Below are positions 33,726-46,800 of a DNA stretch of 64,000 nucleotides, in pieces. Under the pieces are notes generated by a model. It was not told the DNA's origin and did not search any database. It worked only from the letters and a program-made list of their open reading frames with translations. The stretch is from Trissonchulus latispiculum (lineage: Eukaryota > Nematoda > Enoplea > Enoplida > Ironidae). Both the position numbers and the translations under genes were made by a program. The DNA is taken from positions 1 through 64,000 of the forward strand of contig JASAND010015452.1 in assembly GCA_030248195.1 (NCBI GenBank), written 5' to 3'. Each line of letters opens with the position of its first letter. The first letter of the stretch is position 1.

Positions 33726-34371
33726 TTAAGCACATGCTAAAACAAACTTCCTTAAACTCTGGAAAATTTGTCTGACAGAGTCAGCCAGAACCAGTTGGTG
33801 TGACAGAAAGTCGAGACACCAACATACGTAAGTACTTACAAAATTAAACCTTTGTACATATGTCAGGATGGCAAGGTTTATTGGCTCAATTCGTGATCGC
33901 AAGTCACCGAATAACGGAATTTTCCAATGTTCTCCCGTTTGGGGAGGACATAAAGGCACATCCTCCCAATCTGAAACAACCATAACCCCATGCGTTGCCT
34001 CCTCTGACACAAAGTGAAAGGGCTTCTACCTCTCATTGGCTATTGGCTTCCTTCTCAAGGGGAGCATTCGCGTATTCTGGTCGGAGCACCGCTGCTTGAT
34101 GAGAACAAAAATGCAAAAGACTTGAGGTTTACTCATATTTTAACATTTGATTTTTTGTACTAACAGCATTAAATTGGGTGCATATTGGAGGCTGATAAAC
34201 TAAAAAATTAAAATTTGTAAAAATTTTAGTTGCTAAGCGCGGAGGTCAAGGGAAACAAAAAATGTTTGTCCCCGATTTTACTGAAAGCCTCGCATTCGGT
34301 TTTCTGGGGCGCTAAGCACGAATCTGAAATCCGATTTTGATTCAGCTTTTTGTTAGCTTAAGGTGCTGGTA

Positions 34372-34985
34372 TCGCTTTGTGTAAATTCGACCCTACAAGC
34401 TTCATTCTTTATAAAAATGGATGAAACTTTCCAAATACATTATTTTCGTGCTCTTTAACATTCTGGGATCAGTCCCGGATTTTTAGGTGTAAAGATAATA
34501 AAGGTCTGGTTTTTGCCATTATTCTGTCAGTACGTAGTCGATACATCGGATTGATAGCTTTGGTTGGAAAGAGGCCCCCAAAATGAACATTTCTGCTTGT
34601 ACAACCTTTGAGCTATCTTCAGTGGTTAAGTCAGTATAAGCAAAAAACAGTTTTGTGGGTCAAAAAATGGCCATTTACCAGGAAATCAGTTTTTTCAAAA
34701 TTACTGTCACATATTAAGGACAAATTGGCTTTTTTATACTCAATCGATACAGTGTCCAAATGCACAATTTATCAATGCCTATTTGCTGGAGTTCGTTGCT
34801 TTATGCTAGAGAATTCGTCGAAAAACCATCTTAGTAAAACTGCGATTATTTTGTTTTGAACATCGATTTCTCAAAAACTACTTAATGGATTCTTCTGATT
34901 TTTGGTAGAATGAAAATTCGCAATATTGCGAAGAGACATTTTTCTCGGTTTGAGCTTAAACGTCTCCAGTTTAATTAAAATGAAA
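34372..34985 (-). mobile_element. TTAA-type element M2, truncated, inverted relative of M1
   Basis: The left tip GGTGCTGGTATCGC follows TTAA (34368-34371). The body is the reverse complement of M1's right half (shared words: cgtgctctttaacattctgg, cagtcccggatttttaggtg, tgagctatcttcagt). The far end is lost near 34,985. Confidence 0.6.
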
Positions 34986-36505
34986 TTTAGATTTAAAATT
35001 AAACGTCTCCATTAAATTTACACCACAAAGCAATTATGCACTCTTAATATATGCCGGAAAATTATAATTCTTGGTAAAGACCATATCTTGTCCAACCAGG
35101 TGTGTGTGGGATTGAGTAAATGCAGATAAGCTTCATATAAAGTAATCATTTCCCGTCACCTTTTTTATATATAGTAGAAAAATATCCTGAATCTCATATA
35201 TATAAATAAATATCTGATTCTTAAAAGTAGTTCATCCTTTTTTACGGTAGTGAATCTTTCTAAAATATTTACTTTCTTAAAACTGCGAAAACAGTTGTTT
35301 AACATCGTTTAGCCTTTTTCATTCATACTTTCTTGATGTTAGAAACTGTATCGCAATAATTTCAGTGAACGTAAAAACTTGAATTATTACGGTTACGAAA
35401 TTTAATTTTCATCTAGATAAACAGAAGCTTTTATCTGATTTCGTCAGACATTAATAATTCTTCCATGTTTTCGGCAAGTTGTAATGTTTTTAACAAACTG
35501 TCATGTTTGCGTTAAATGTGTGAAGATAGACCAGCCTGAAGCGTCAACTCATTAAACTTAACGACAGAAAGGTCACCAATTTGAAAAATCGTTTTAACAT
35601 TTAAACAAATGTGAATCCGTTTTCTTTTTTAATTGATCTACCACTGAAACCTGTGAACACTTGGCGAGAGCATTTGAAAAATTAGGTCTTGCTTTATCTA
35701 TTTATTTGCAGCATTCCTTTGTTAAAATTAATTGCAACACGAAAATGTTCTTAAATGGCGTTTAGTCATTCTTGCCTAGTGTGTTTAATCATATTATTTG
35801 TTTAGTATGAATGCGTATAACTTTATTGTGCTAATGTTTTCAGTTCAGTCAAAATTTTATCCTAGGAGGGGTCTTCAAAAATCCCGACAATTACGTTATA
35901 TATTAGTATTTTGTTACTTTTATTGTTTGATAATTTTGTAACTTAGCGTGGGTATGCACTGAACTCTAGCTTAACGTCGTAATTGATTACTAAATTGGTA
36001 TTTAATTAATAATTGATAGCCCAACCCAACTGGTATATCTTCACAACAATTTAATGCAAATTGCAACGATTGCATACATTCAAAAAATTAATAATTAAAA
36101 TTTCTTATTAACTGATAATATATACGTAGATATCATAATGGTAATAATGGATATAACTGGCTGTGAAATTTTAGTTTCAATAAGAGCAAATATCATAATA
36201 AAAACATGAACTTACATTGTTCTTGTGAGCACTTCTCTGTTGTCATCTTTTCCAAGCAGAAAGTACAAAAGGATCTCTTTAACGTTATACCCCTCCCCAA
36301 CAAAAGTTGGTCAACTTCAAATAATTTGCAAGAGATTAACAGAACTTTAGAGCATGATTTATACATCGTTGGTAAGCTCGAGATATGCTCTATTTAATGG
36401 CGTAAAGCAGTTTGTTTCGATTGATTCGATCTTTTTTTCGATTCGCAAGGGGGGACCAAGGGAAACCGAAAATTGTTTGTCGCTGATTTCGCTGAAAAGT
36501 TGCAC
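34986..36505. other. AT-rich spacer
   Basis: No gene recognised. The frames seen are short and AT-driven. Confidence 0.4.
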
Positions 36506-36509
36506 ATGG

Positions 36510-37020
36510 TGTCAGGAATCAAGACGGAGGCGTTGATGATGTAAGAATAACAACTGACCCCAGAGACTTGGACATGCGCTTTTATAGTACCGGGTTATGC
36601 AAATTAGATAGTTTCGTGTAATATGCAAATTAGATACCCGACTTTGATTCCAGACGGAATAGTATTCATGTGAAACACATTACACTCCTCCTCCTTTAGA
36701 TTGAACCCTCCATAGCGCGCAAGTCTCTGCGGCCATTGGTCATTTTATTAGCAATAAATGAATAACAAACAAATAATAAACAATAACAAACAAATAACAT
36801 TGTCAGCAAGAAACAAAATCTCAATCCAATATTATGATACCAAAAATGTCAAATCTTTTATCAACAAAATCAAACAAGAAAAAGCTGAGTCTTGAAATAG
36901 TTCGATTTTTTAATTACACAATCTTTTCATCCTGGAGAGATCACACAATCCAAATATGTAAGAAATGAAATATACTTATCGTCGCAGAACAAAAGAATGA
37001 CCCGAGAATAGTGAGGGCCC
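36510..37020 (-). mobile_element. LTR retrotransposon 3' end (LTR copy 2 plus internal part), 5'-truncated
   Basis: The LTR at 36510-36684 is the inverse of 27123-27297, with the same 175-bp length and the TATAAAA box conserved. The adjoining purine tract and 330 bp of internal sequence also match copy 1 inverted. The match stops at cccgagaatagtgagggccc (about 37,020). It lies just upstream of the mosaic gene. Confidence 0.7.
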
Positions 37021-37807
37021 ATCTTTTTGTTAGCTCAGCATAAGCTTACAAGCTAAGCTTACAACTTAAGCTTTCAACTTTAGCTTATATCAAGCGAACG
37101 AAAAGCTGAGTCGAAGAACGTACTTCAGGTTTCGTGTTCTGCGACCCAGAAAACCTCTATGTCCAACTGTTCAGCGAAATGTCCGACAAAATTTTTTCGG
37201 TTTGCCTTGGTCTCCTCTTGCGAATCGAAAAAACTCGAATCTCGCGAAATCGAAAAATTTTGCGATATTTGAACTCAGCGTGGTCGGAAACATATCCTCA
37301 GCAAATTTCAGCTCAATTGGTCAAGTTTTAAGAATTTTGAGTGTTGGGGGGTAATCTGGAAAAACCCCACTGCATTAAATTTAGCATGCAAATTGCAATT
37401 CAATTTTATAACTTTAACGCAGTTTAATTTAGATTACAGTCTGTGAGTGATGGCTTTTCTCATGTATAGAATCGGTAGAATCGGAAGCGGAAGTCAGAAA
37501 CCGAGACATGTCCATCCAAGACTAACTAAAATTTAAGAACAACACGAAAATTTTAATAGTCTTTTGGAATTTACAGGAAGATTTTGCTTCTGGGCCTGGG
37601 GACTGCACGTGTCCGGCCAAACCAATTTGGTTGACCGACCAAATATCCGGCCAGTTTTTGCGTGGGAAGATGTTAGATTCGACACCCGTCAATCAGCATT
37701 AATTTCTGTAAATTGAACATATATGTGTCACTTTTTACGTTTCATTACGTGTTTACGTTTTCATTAAGTCACTTTTTATGTTTAGGCATTTTAAGTGAGA
37801 CCTGTTT
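37021..37807 (+). promoter_or_regulatory. Upstream region of the mosaic gene
   Basis: This is the 787 bp between the retroelement end and the first ATG. No convincing TATA box at the usual distance is seen. The sequence ttttatgtttag just before gcattttaagtgagacctgt and the ATGs could serve as a 3' splice site for a 5' UTR intron or a spliced leader. That is only a possibility. Confidence 0.25.
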
Positions 37808-37874
37808 ATGATGGTTTATCCGAAATCTTGGACGGCTACTGTATTATGCTCAATATTGATAGGAATTTCTGCAG
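37808..37874 (+). CDS. Mosaic gene exon 1: signal peptide
   Basis: It encodes MMVYPKSWTATVLCSILIGI then S-A, with a hydrophobic core and small residues at the end, a typical signal peptide. Two ATGs in frame (37808, 37811) both allow the start. The donor GCAG|GTAAGT is strong. Ends in phase 1. Confidence 0.75.
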
Positions 37875-40800
37875 GTAAGTCATTCATTATACTTAGGCTG
37901 CATTTGTGTATACAGTTCTCAGTTGCTAGTAGTTATTATATATAAGTTTAGACTCACAGAACATGGAAAATGAGTAAAATTCTGAAGCAGATTAACTAAT
38001 TTCCAAAAAGTTAACTTTTAAATTCACAAAATGCCTATCATATTGTATTGAATTTGCTGATTCTAGTTCCCTATTCACCTCATCCTTTTCTTCAAGTACC
38101 ATCTCCTCCATGTATATATACAGCCACGCCGTTATTTTAGGGGAAAAATTTTCTTTAAATTTTCTTTCCATTTTCTTTTTCTTTTTCTTGCGAAAGAAGA
38201 AATTTGGACTCTATTTTCTTTTTCTTTAAAGAAGAAAGTGTCATTAGGCTGTCTCAGGTTTCAGCTGTCAGTCAATTTTGCGTAAGCAACCCAGCCTAGT
38301 GACCCCTTGCGAAAGGACTCCTGCTTGCTTTAATGTATGTGGTCTATGCTATGAATGCATATGTTACAAGAGTAACAGCTGTCAATCTCTCTTTGAGACT
38401 TACTTTGAGTAAAGCAGAAAGAGACTATCAAACTAAACTAAAAGGAAGCCGCTTGTCTTTGCCAGTTTCTTTAAATTAAAGAAAATTGAAGCCAAATTTC
38501 TTTTTCTTTTTCTTTATTTAAAGAATTCTTCTCATTTTCTTTCTTTTTCTTTCCCCTAAAATTCCGACGTGGTTGTACCTACACTAATTTTAACAGTGCT
38601 TGACCGAGATTGCATTCTTATGTTACTTGGATACATTTGAAAGCACGAAAGAAATAACTAGAATCTGTTTAAATAAAACTAAATTTCAAAAATTATCAAC
38701 CTTTGGCAGAATAATTATGAGTTTTTGTTTCAGGACTGGAGACAACTACCTCAGAGAGTGAAGGTAATTTTCACTTATTTGCTCTAGACTATTAATCGTC
38801 TGACGGAAATATTTAGGATTTCAACAAGTTTGACTGGTGATTATGAGTGAGGGAAGACCACAATAATAACTCGGTCCTTTAATAATGTGCTTGGCCCTTG
38901 GTTCTGGTAACAATTCAGCAAAAACAAAGAGTACATAACTTTTCTCTCGATTGCAAACAGAATTTCAAATTTTTCCTAGGAAAACCTGTAAAATTAATCA
39001 TTTTCTGGCCATTTCCGTTCATCTCTTGTCCAATTTTTCCTTACTTCTTGCCCTGATAGCGATAGGGCCGGGCTGGGCTGGGAAGAGCGTGGACTCCCGC
39101 CATCCCCGTCTTAAGGTGGTGATTCCTTTTGGAGACATCAACTTTGAACCATTATTGCTCAATCATTACTTGGAGTTAAGAAGCCATTTGTATATCAAAA
39201 TGCAGCTTAATACTTGCTCTTTCTAAGGAATACCAAGAAACTAGCTTTAGTTCTTGGAAATTGTTTTACTGCATTTTCGAAGTAATATAATTATTCAGAT
39301 TTTTTGCAGACTAAAGTAAATTTTTTCGTGAGGCATCAGTCACATCGTTCGATTCCACTATCAAATAACTGGGGACCCTTTTTTAGTTAATATGAAAGCT
39401 CTTCGTTATAAAGAAATTAGCTAAAATGTATGCGCAACCTGGATTTTCCCTACTTTTCCCAACTTTGGCAAGCGACCGCTTTAGCTAGAATGCAGCAATC
39501 GGGACAACTAAAAACGGTCCCTGGGTATTTTAGTGTAAAACACGTCCAGTAAGTGGCAACCACCTAGCTTGCATGGTAAATGCTCCACAATCGCTGAAAA
39601 AATTTAGTCATGTTTTTGCAAAAACTACATTTGCTATGATAGCAGCGTACGGGGTAGCAGTTAGAAGATTATAATGTCACGGAAAATTGGTTTCGACGAG
39701 ACCTTCAAATTGACACCCGTAGTTTAATTTTACGGTTTACGTAGCGCAAGAAATGGTGGATTATTTGATTTCTGCAAAAATGACAAATTTTCAACGCCAA
39801 AATAGGAAAATCGACTATATCTCATGATAGCGAAAAGCTAGAAAGGTACTTCAAAAAGCAAAAATGTAGAGCTCAACAAGATCTTTCGAATGAATATAAT
39901 CACAGCTGTACAGCAACTGCCTAACTGTCAAAAATTGACAAAAACCACCCTGAGCGGAGACGTCGAATTTTTGAAGCGGGATTGCGCGGAGGGTGTTAGA
40001 ATGCTAAAAGGACTTATTTTGGAAAGTTTCATCAAATTTCTTCTTGATTTGAACCGTTAGTCAACAATATGTGCCCAAAGGGAATCACCACCTTAAACTA
40101 CCATGCCGCATTCCTAATTCTAAGAGATTAAGTGTTGCATTGTCCATCCATGAGCAGCACGGTTTGATACACCGTATTGCGTTCCAAATTCGAAAAAATT
40201 GTCCAATTTTGAAAATTGCTGCTCCGGTGAAATGCCAAGAAAAAGAGAAAGGAAGTACACATGTTATGCAAATCATTTGGTCGTGGTGGTTGAACTGGCG
40301 AAGAAGTGATGCACATACTACTCTACCGTAGCGCTTCGTTTGAGCTCCAGAAACTTTACTTTAAATTTAACCTAATAAATTGGAAATTTTATGTTAAAGT
40401 GCCACCCGTAAGCAACGCAACCATATTTATTCTAGACTGCAGAGTCTATCCCGAACTCTGTTCGGATTTCGAAGAATGTTTACGAAGCGAAAATGTTTTT
40501 GAGTGTCAATGTAAATCAGAATTCTTACAGGAGGATGGAAGCTGTGGAGGTTGGTGCAAGCTGAGGCCTGTTTCGCATGAGCATGGAATTGAGCACAATT
40601 AGCAGTTAAACTCGGTCTGATCTGGCCATCCCATTAGATGCCCATCTCCGAGAACAGAAGATATTATCATCAACAGTTGGAATGGCTTTAGCTTATTTAT
40701 AGCTGCATAATATTAGCTTATTGTGTTCAAATTGATGATGCAAAAATTCCTCAGGAATTGAGATAAAGTTATTGCGTAATCACTTCAAGCCAAGCTGACA

Positions 40801-43800
40801 AAGTAGTCCAACGTTTATTTCAGCAAGACTAACTGCCTATGATTTGAAAACTTTACATAGAAAATTCATTTTAACGATCACGGCTTCAATAGCCAATTAG
40901 AAGTAAAAGAAGGGAAATAAATGAATTAATCCCAAACTTCCCTTATTTTTACTCAATTTATTCTAAATCTAAAAAATCTATAACATCTTTCAAACTTTAA
41001 CATATGGCCGTTGCTTTCCATCACGTAGTTGGATCTCGGCTTCGGCTTAGCTTTCAATTTGGACTTGATTTGTGCTGTATACTAACAAGAGCACATGATA
41101 TAAGAGTGTGCCACTAGGCATGTTATCAGGGCAAAAACGGTGCTCGCAAGCTAACGCCCCCCCCGCAAATTAGACCCATCACTTCAAGAAATTTCATGCG
41201 CTATGTTTGTGTTCAAAAGCTCGAAGCAGGCACAAAATTCGCTAACACACTGCTTGTGTTCTCGAGCTTAAGGAGGGGGATCACTTTTTCGCCGATTTTT
41301 CGACCATCTCCGATTTTGCTCATTTTCACATATTTTGTAGTCCCCATGGGTCCTCAAAACAAGACAAGTGCGTTTTGTGTAATATTGCTTCTGTCGTTCT
41401 GTTGAGCCCTTCAAAGGTGACCCTGACATGTGTTAAACATAGAAAAATGAAAAAGTTAGGTTTGTGGCAGAAAAATTTCTCGCTGTTTGAAAGATACAGT
41501 GCTGAAAGTTCCCACATGTGCTAAGAACATATCGTAGAGTTCAGCTATCTAGTTTGGTGCAATTCTGTTGAGTGACGGAATTTTGGTGAACTTTTAAAGT
41601 TAGAATTTTGGAAAATCCAGCGTTTTTAGACTATGAAAAACAGAACCAACAATACTCTTTTGCTTGTCCTGAACGATTGGCAAAAACTGCAGAAATGGCC
41701 AATAGATAGCTGCACTCTACGCATAAAAACACGTCGGATGAAAATATTTGCTAGTTTCTATCGATTATAGTAAGCTCAAAACACTTGCCACGAATACAGC
41801 AAATTTTGGTTAATATGACCATTTTTCATAATTTTAACATTCTTTTGATAATTACTCACCCATGATGTGGCAAAAAATCACCAAACTTGGCAGATTAATA
41901 CATCCATGTCTGTTACATAATGTGGCCAAAACAAATACGTCAATATTGAACATGACTGCTGTGGCGGCACCTTTGATCTTTATAGGTGGAAAATGCCATT
42001 TTTTAAATTTTTCCAAATACAAACAGATTGGATATCAATCGATAGCTAATAGAACAAGGTGCAACTTTTCTCATAGCATTATGGCTCTAAAATGCTGTCT
42101 GTGCTAAAGAAAATGAGCTAAGATTATAGTGGGCAGTCCTTCGAAGTTAGGTCAGCGCATCACTCAAGCATGCATTGTGAACGCCACGATAGCTATCCTT
42201 GAACCACGTCTGCACTAAAATATTACCTTAGTAAAGGCTTTTGTTTGGCGTATTGGTCCACCCTGTTCTCGATCGCGTTCGGTTTCCACCTGACCTTGCA
42301 GGGCTCATCACCGGAATTTTCAAGTTTTACAGCTTTGAACCTGGATAACTCTGACACAGTTTGATTTCGAAAACTAATATTTTGTTTTGTTTTTAAGAAC
42401 ATATGGGGGCATATTGTGTGTGAAAATGAGCAAAATCCGTGACTATCGCTTTTGACCAAAGTGACCCCACTTATGCACATGAACATAGAGCGAGTGAGCG
42501 TACCCCCGTTTCGACTAGATACTAATTTGCGCAGGGGTCACTAGGGTTTGATTTGCGGGGGGGTGGGCCGTTAGCGAGCAGAGCATAGTTTTTGCTCTGA
42601 TAACGAGTGGCACAATTTTATATCATGTACTCTTGATACTAGCAATATGTGCACAAAGGAAGTCGTCACCTCAACAACCTTTGCTCCTGGTAGTATTATT
42701 TAGTTGGTGTAGCAAGTACTAATCTGCAACTATAACATGCTAGCAATCTTCGGAACCCTGTCTTATGTCCTCTAGTTACAGCTTACTAAAAACCTGCTGT
42801 GACCTTGCACCTTGCGTTCATCTGCCATGGCTGATGTGCTGCATTGTTGTACGTAGACTCGACATAAGACGTAATACGACCGTGGGGCAAACATAGTGCG
42901 TGACAAAATTACATGTATGCTTTCAAAATATTTCACTATTTGCAAAAAATGATTGCAAACATTTAACAATTTTTTAAATAGCTAAAGTAAGGCTTATCGT
43001 AATATTGTTAGTCACTGGACTAACTGTGGGGCACAGAACTCTGTTAGTTTACGTTTACGAATGTTGCATACACATTTTAAATTTCATATTTTGACGAATG
43101 CTTTTTTATTTCAGATATCATAGAGATGATGCAGGAGACTACGCTGATTCCATTCGACGGTAGGGCAAACTTTTATTCTTGTGCAATATTCTACGTTGAG
43201 TATTGCAATTATTTTTTGCCTCTTGTGTTCGGTGGTGTATATGCCTCCAAAGAGAGCACAAAACTTCACCTGGCAGGCTAAACTTGTTATGGCTACCCTG
43301 AGTTAAAATACAAAAGAGTTAAAATACAAAATCCTCTTAGGCATACATTAACACGGGGTCCGATTCTGGGGGTCTACCCCGACCTCGGCGAGGGGTATAC
43401 CCCTGAAAAATTCCAAAAGTTTAAGGAAGTCTGCCCCGAAATTAGCAAAAATTTTTAACGTTTTTGACCAAAAATTAGTAAAAAATGACAATTTTTAGCG
43501 ATTTTTAGGAAAGTTTTTGAAAAAATCGCTAACATTTGCTAAAAAATTGCCAATTTTCAGTGAAAATCGCTAAAGGGTCTACCCTTTTTTGCTTTCTGGA
43601 CGAGAGGGTCTGCCCTTTTTTCCTTTTCGTTGAGGGGGTCTTCCCGTTTTTTGTCGGTCTGTGGGGGTCTGCACCCCCCCATTGCCCCCTGTTATCCTAT
43701 GCTCTTAGGTTTCTCCAAGTTTGATTGTTTGGCTTTGTAAGTGTCTCAAAATATTTGTCTGGCAAAATGTTGTACTTTATACGAAACATAAGGTTTTATC

Positions 43801-46800
43801 TTGAACAAAAGTATATACAAAAACAAAAGGACAAAAGTAAAATCAAAATCGATAAATGTGCTTATATTTGACACAATTGAATACCTAACGAAGCCAAATT
43901 TCTGCTGGATCAATATCGTTTCCCGATTTGCAATGTTTTCAATTCACGCAAATCCCAATATATAAATATTATTATATCATTGAAGTCAGCCTTAGGTTTA
44001 GGAATTTTGATTTATGGCTTGTGTTAGTAGGGCCGCATACTTCTTGTACTGCTCTTTTTCCATGTAACAAATTCTAAGGAAGTTAATCTTGTCAAATGCT
44101 AGGTTGGCATACCTATTAAAAATTGTCTCCTTTCTTTTAAGCACAGTGTTACTAAAATCTGTTTGAGTTGAATTTTAGTTTTACCGTTTTCACCAAATGT
44201 CCAATGCTTGATGAAACAAGCATTTGTTTTCGTGCTTCAGGGTGCCAAGTATTTCCTGATTTGTGTGAGGCTTTTGAGGAGTGCGTGGAAACTGGTGATC
44301 CAACTGAACCCTGGGCCTGCCGTTGCAGAGAAGAATTTCTTGGGGACGATGGAAGCTGCGGCACAACTCTTCCGCCTGAAATAACTACAACTCCAGAAAT
44401 GACATATCCTTTCGATGGTGAGATTTTTCTTTGCGTCGAGCCTGCTTATTTCTGTACATCATGAAATAAGCGAAATCAATAGGCTGGGCTCACCAGAAAC
44501 CATTATTTCAGCCAGCATAAATATTATGTGCCTTGTAAGGAAAATAATTGAAATGAAGAAACTCGTGTGACGTGTTGTTGCGCTGTTGCTGTTGTTGCTA
44601 GCGCTGTGAATTCAAATGAAACAGACTGTTGCAGTGGATCGAAGAGTAAATGCAGAGTGAATTTATTTTAAAACTGGGTAAAATTTTGAGCCATTACCAT
44701 TCTGCGAATGAGCTTCAATTTTAGGATGCAACGTTTTTGATTGGATCTGCCAGCCTTGGGAAGAATGTGTTGAAACTGGACATAGTTATGAAACACACGA
44801 ATGCCGTTGTCGCCAGGAGAATTTGCTGGAAGATGGAAGCTGTAATGAAATTGGTAAGGATTCACCACGATCCAATACATAAATTAAATACTTAGGAATC
44901 AGCATTTTCTTTGAACAAGTGCTTAACAATGTTTTGGAATTCGCGTTGGGCATTCATAACCCTTACACGTTTTCTATATTTGAAATTTTGCTTCTCTCAT
45001 GTACGCTTTGTTTTAGAATTTACTAGTCCGCCAACCACAAGAATAATAAGTAAGTTCAAAGCTATTGGGTGATGCTATTACATATTGTAAACCCAGCCTC
45101 TTACCCATATATTTGTTACAGGTAAGTCCGGCGCCCAAGTGTTTATAATTTGTGAACCATTGTGAATTAACAGAAGCTAACGCATGATGTGTATTCTTTA
45201 CCTATTACGGTAATGGCACTTATGTAATTAATATTCAACTATTTTAGCGACGACTCCAACTCAATTGCCCCCTTTCGACGGTAAGTGCGCCGATTCTATG
45301 TGGAATAAATTTTACTACCTATACTTTCACCATTCGTTTTGTTCAATGTTCAATGTTTTTGTGCAATTTCCCTTCCTTCTGTAGTCGGAAGTACAATGCA
45401 ATATGAGAAGAAATGCACAATATTAGTGCATCTGCATCCACTGTTTTAGGCTGCAATGTGTTTCCGCACATCTGTCAGCCCTGGGAAGAATGCGCTGAGA
45501 CAGGTGACGATTGGGCCACACATGAATGTCGATGCAGAGCTGAATTTCTTTCCGAGGATGGATCATGTATAGGAACAAGTAGGCTGGAAAATTAATATAA
45601 GGCAAACTAATTTTTCGACTCTTGAAAACGTTGCATACATTTTTTGCTTGCTTGGTTTTGCTATCAAGAGCTATCACAAACTTGTTCCTTGCTTCCTTTA
45701 TGCAGGCATCGAAAGTCACTGTGATAAAGCTAATGAAATTGAAAGAATATTCGATTGCATTTGTCCGTTGCAGCTCCGAACATCTCCCACACAGATAATA
45801 TTTTCACTCTTTGGCATGATTGAGTCAGTAAACAGTTGGGCATTGGAAAGTACTCGATCAAAACATTCTGCATTTGATATCTTGTTTCAGCCCCTCCACC
45901 AACTCCCTTTCCTTTCGATGGTGAGCAATTTCTCTTAAAATTTGTGTAATGCACTTTGACATATTTCATTTTATCTGGTGTTTGTGTTTCCAGAGCCAGT
46001 TACATCAGGAATACAGAGTAGCTTGATACTACAAATCCCGTCAGATAACTTATCAATTAGTGGTTTGAAATTGCTTTTCCAATCTGCTACCAAAACATTA
46101 ACATTTTCGCAAATTAACAAGTTATCATCATGGCAATGGCAGCAGTCAAAGACGAGTTTGATTATAACAGCACAACACTGTTTAAAATATATGAATGTGC
46201 TTTCAGGTTGTAATGTTTTCCCGCACATGTGCCAGCCTTGGGAGGAGTGTGCCGAAACCGGTGATGACTGGGCAACTCATGAATGTCGGTGTAGAGCAGA
46301 ATTTCTTTCGGAAGATGGAATCTGCATAGGAACTAGTAGGTTAATGGATATCATCTGTTTTTATATGCAATAAGCATTACAATATGCATTTTAGTTTTCT
46401 TATGTCATACTCTATGTACGTATATGTGTATTGTGTACTCGGACCTGTTCATGCCGGTTATGCATAGTGGAATTCTGCTTGTTTTCGTCAAAACTCCAGG
46501 AATGTGCCTGTTCGCATTTAACAGAGCTATACATTAGAAGGGGGTTGTGCCTATTGCAAATCTCAAAAGTGGAAGTGTGCCTACTGTTCTGTTAAGTAAG
46601 TAAGTAAGCCGAACTCCAAACCTTAGTGATTGTGTGGTCATATTTTATTTTTCATGACTATACACTTAAGCATCAAATTAAAACTAATATATACCTATAA
46701 AGCAAGTGACAGTAAAATATCAACAAACAAATACCGATAGAAGAAAAAGTGAAACTAAAATCATTATTATTTGCTCAACAGACGTTTTAATAGTTTAACA

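Noticed and set aside
37134..37331. 65-codon open frame upstream of the mosaic gene
   Set aside because: No recognisable motif or link to exon 1. It lies in repeat-like DNA next to the retroelement end.
45703..45768. Possible extra half-EGF exon (HCDKANEIERIFDCIC) in intron 9
   Set aside because: The acceptor is good and the Cys spacing resembles half a module, but no in-phase GT donor follows and the module is incomplete.
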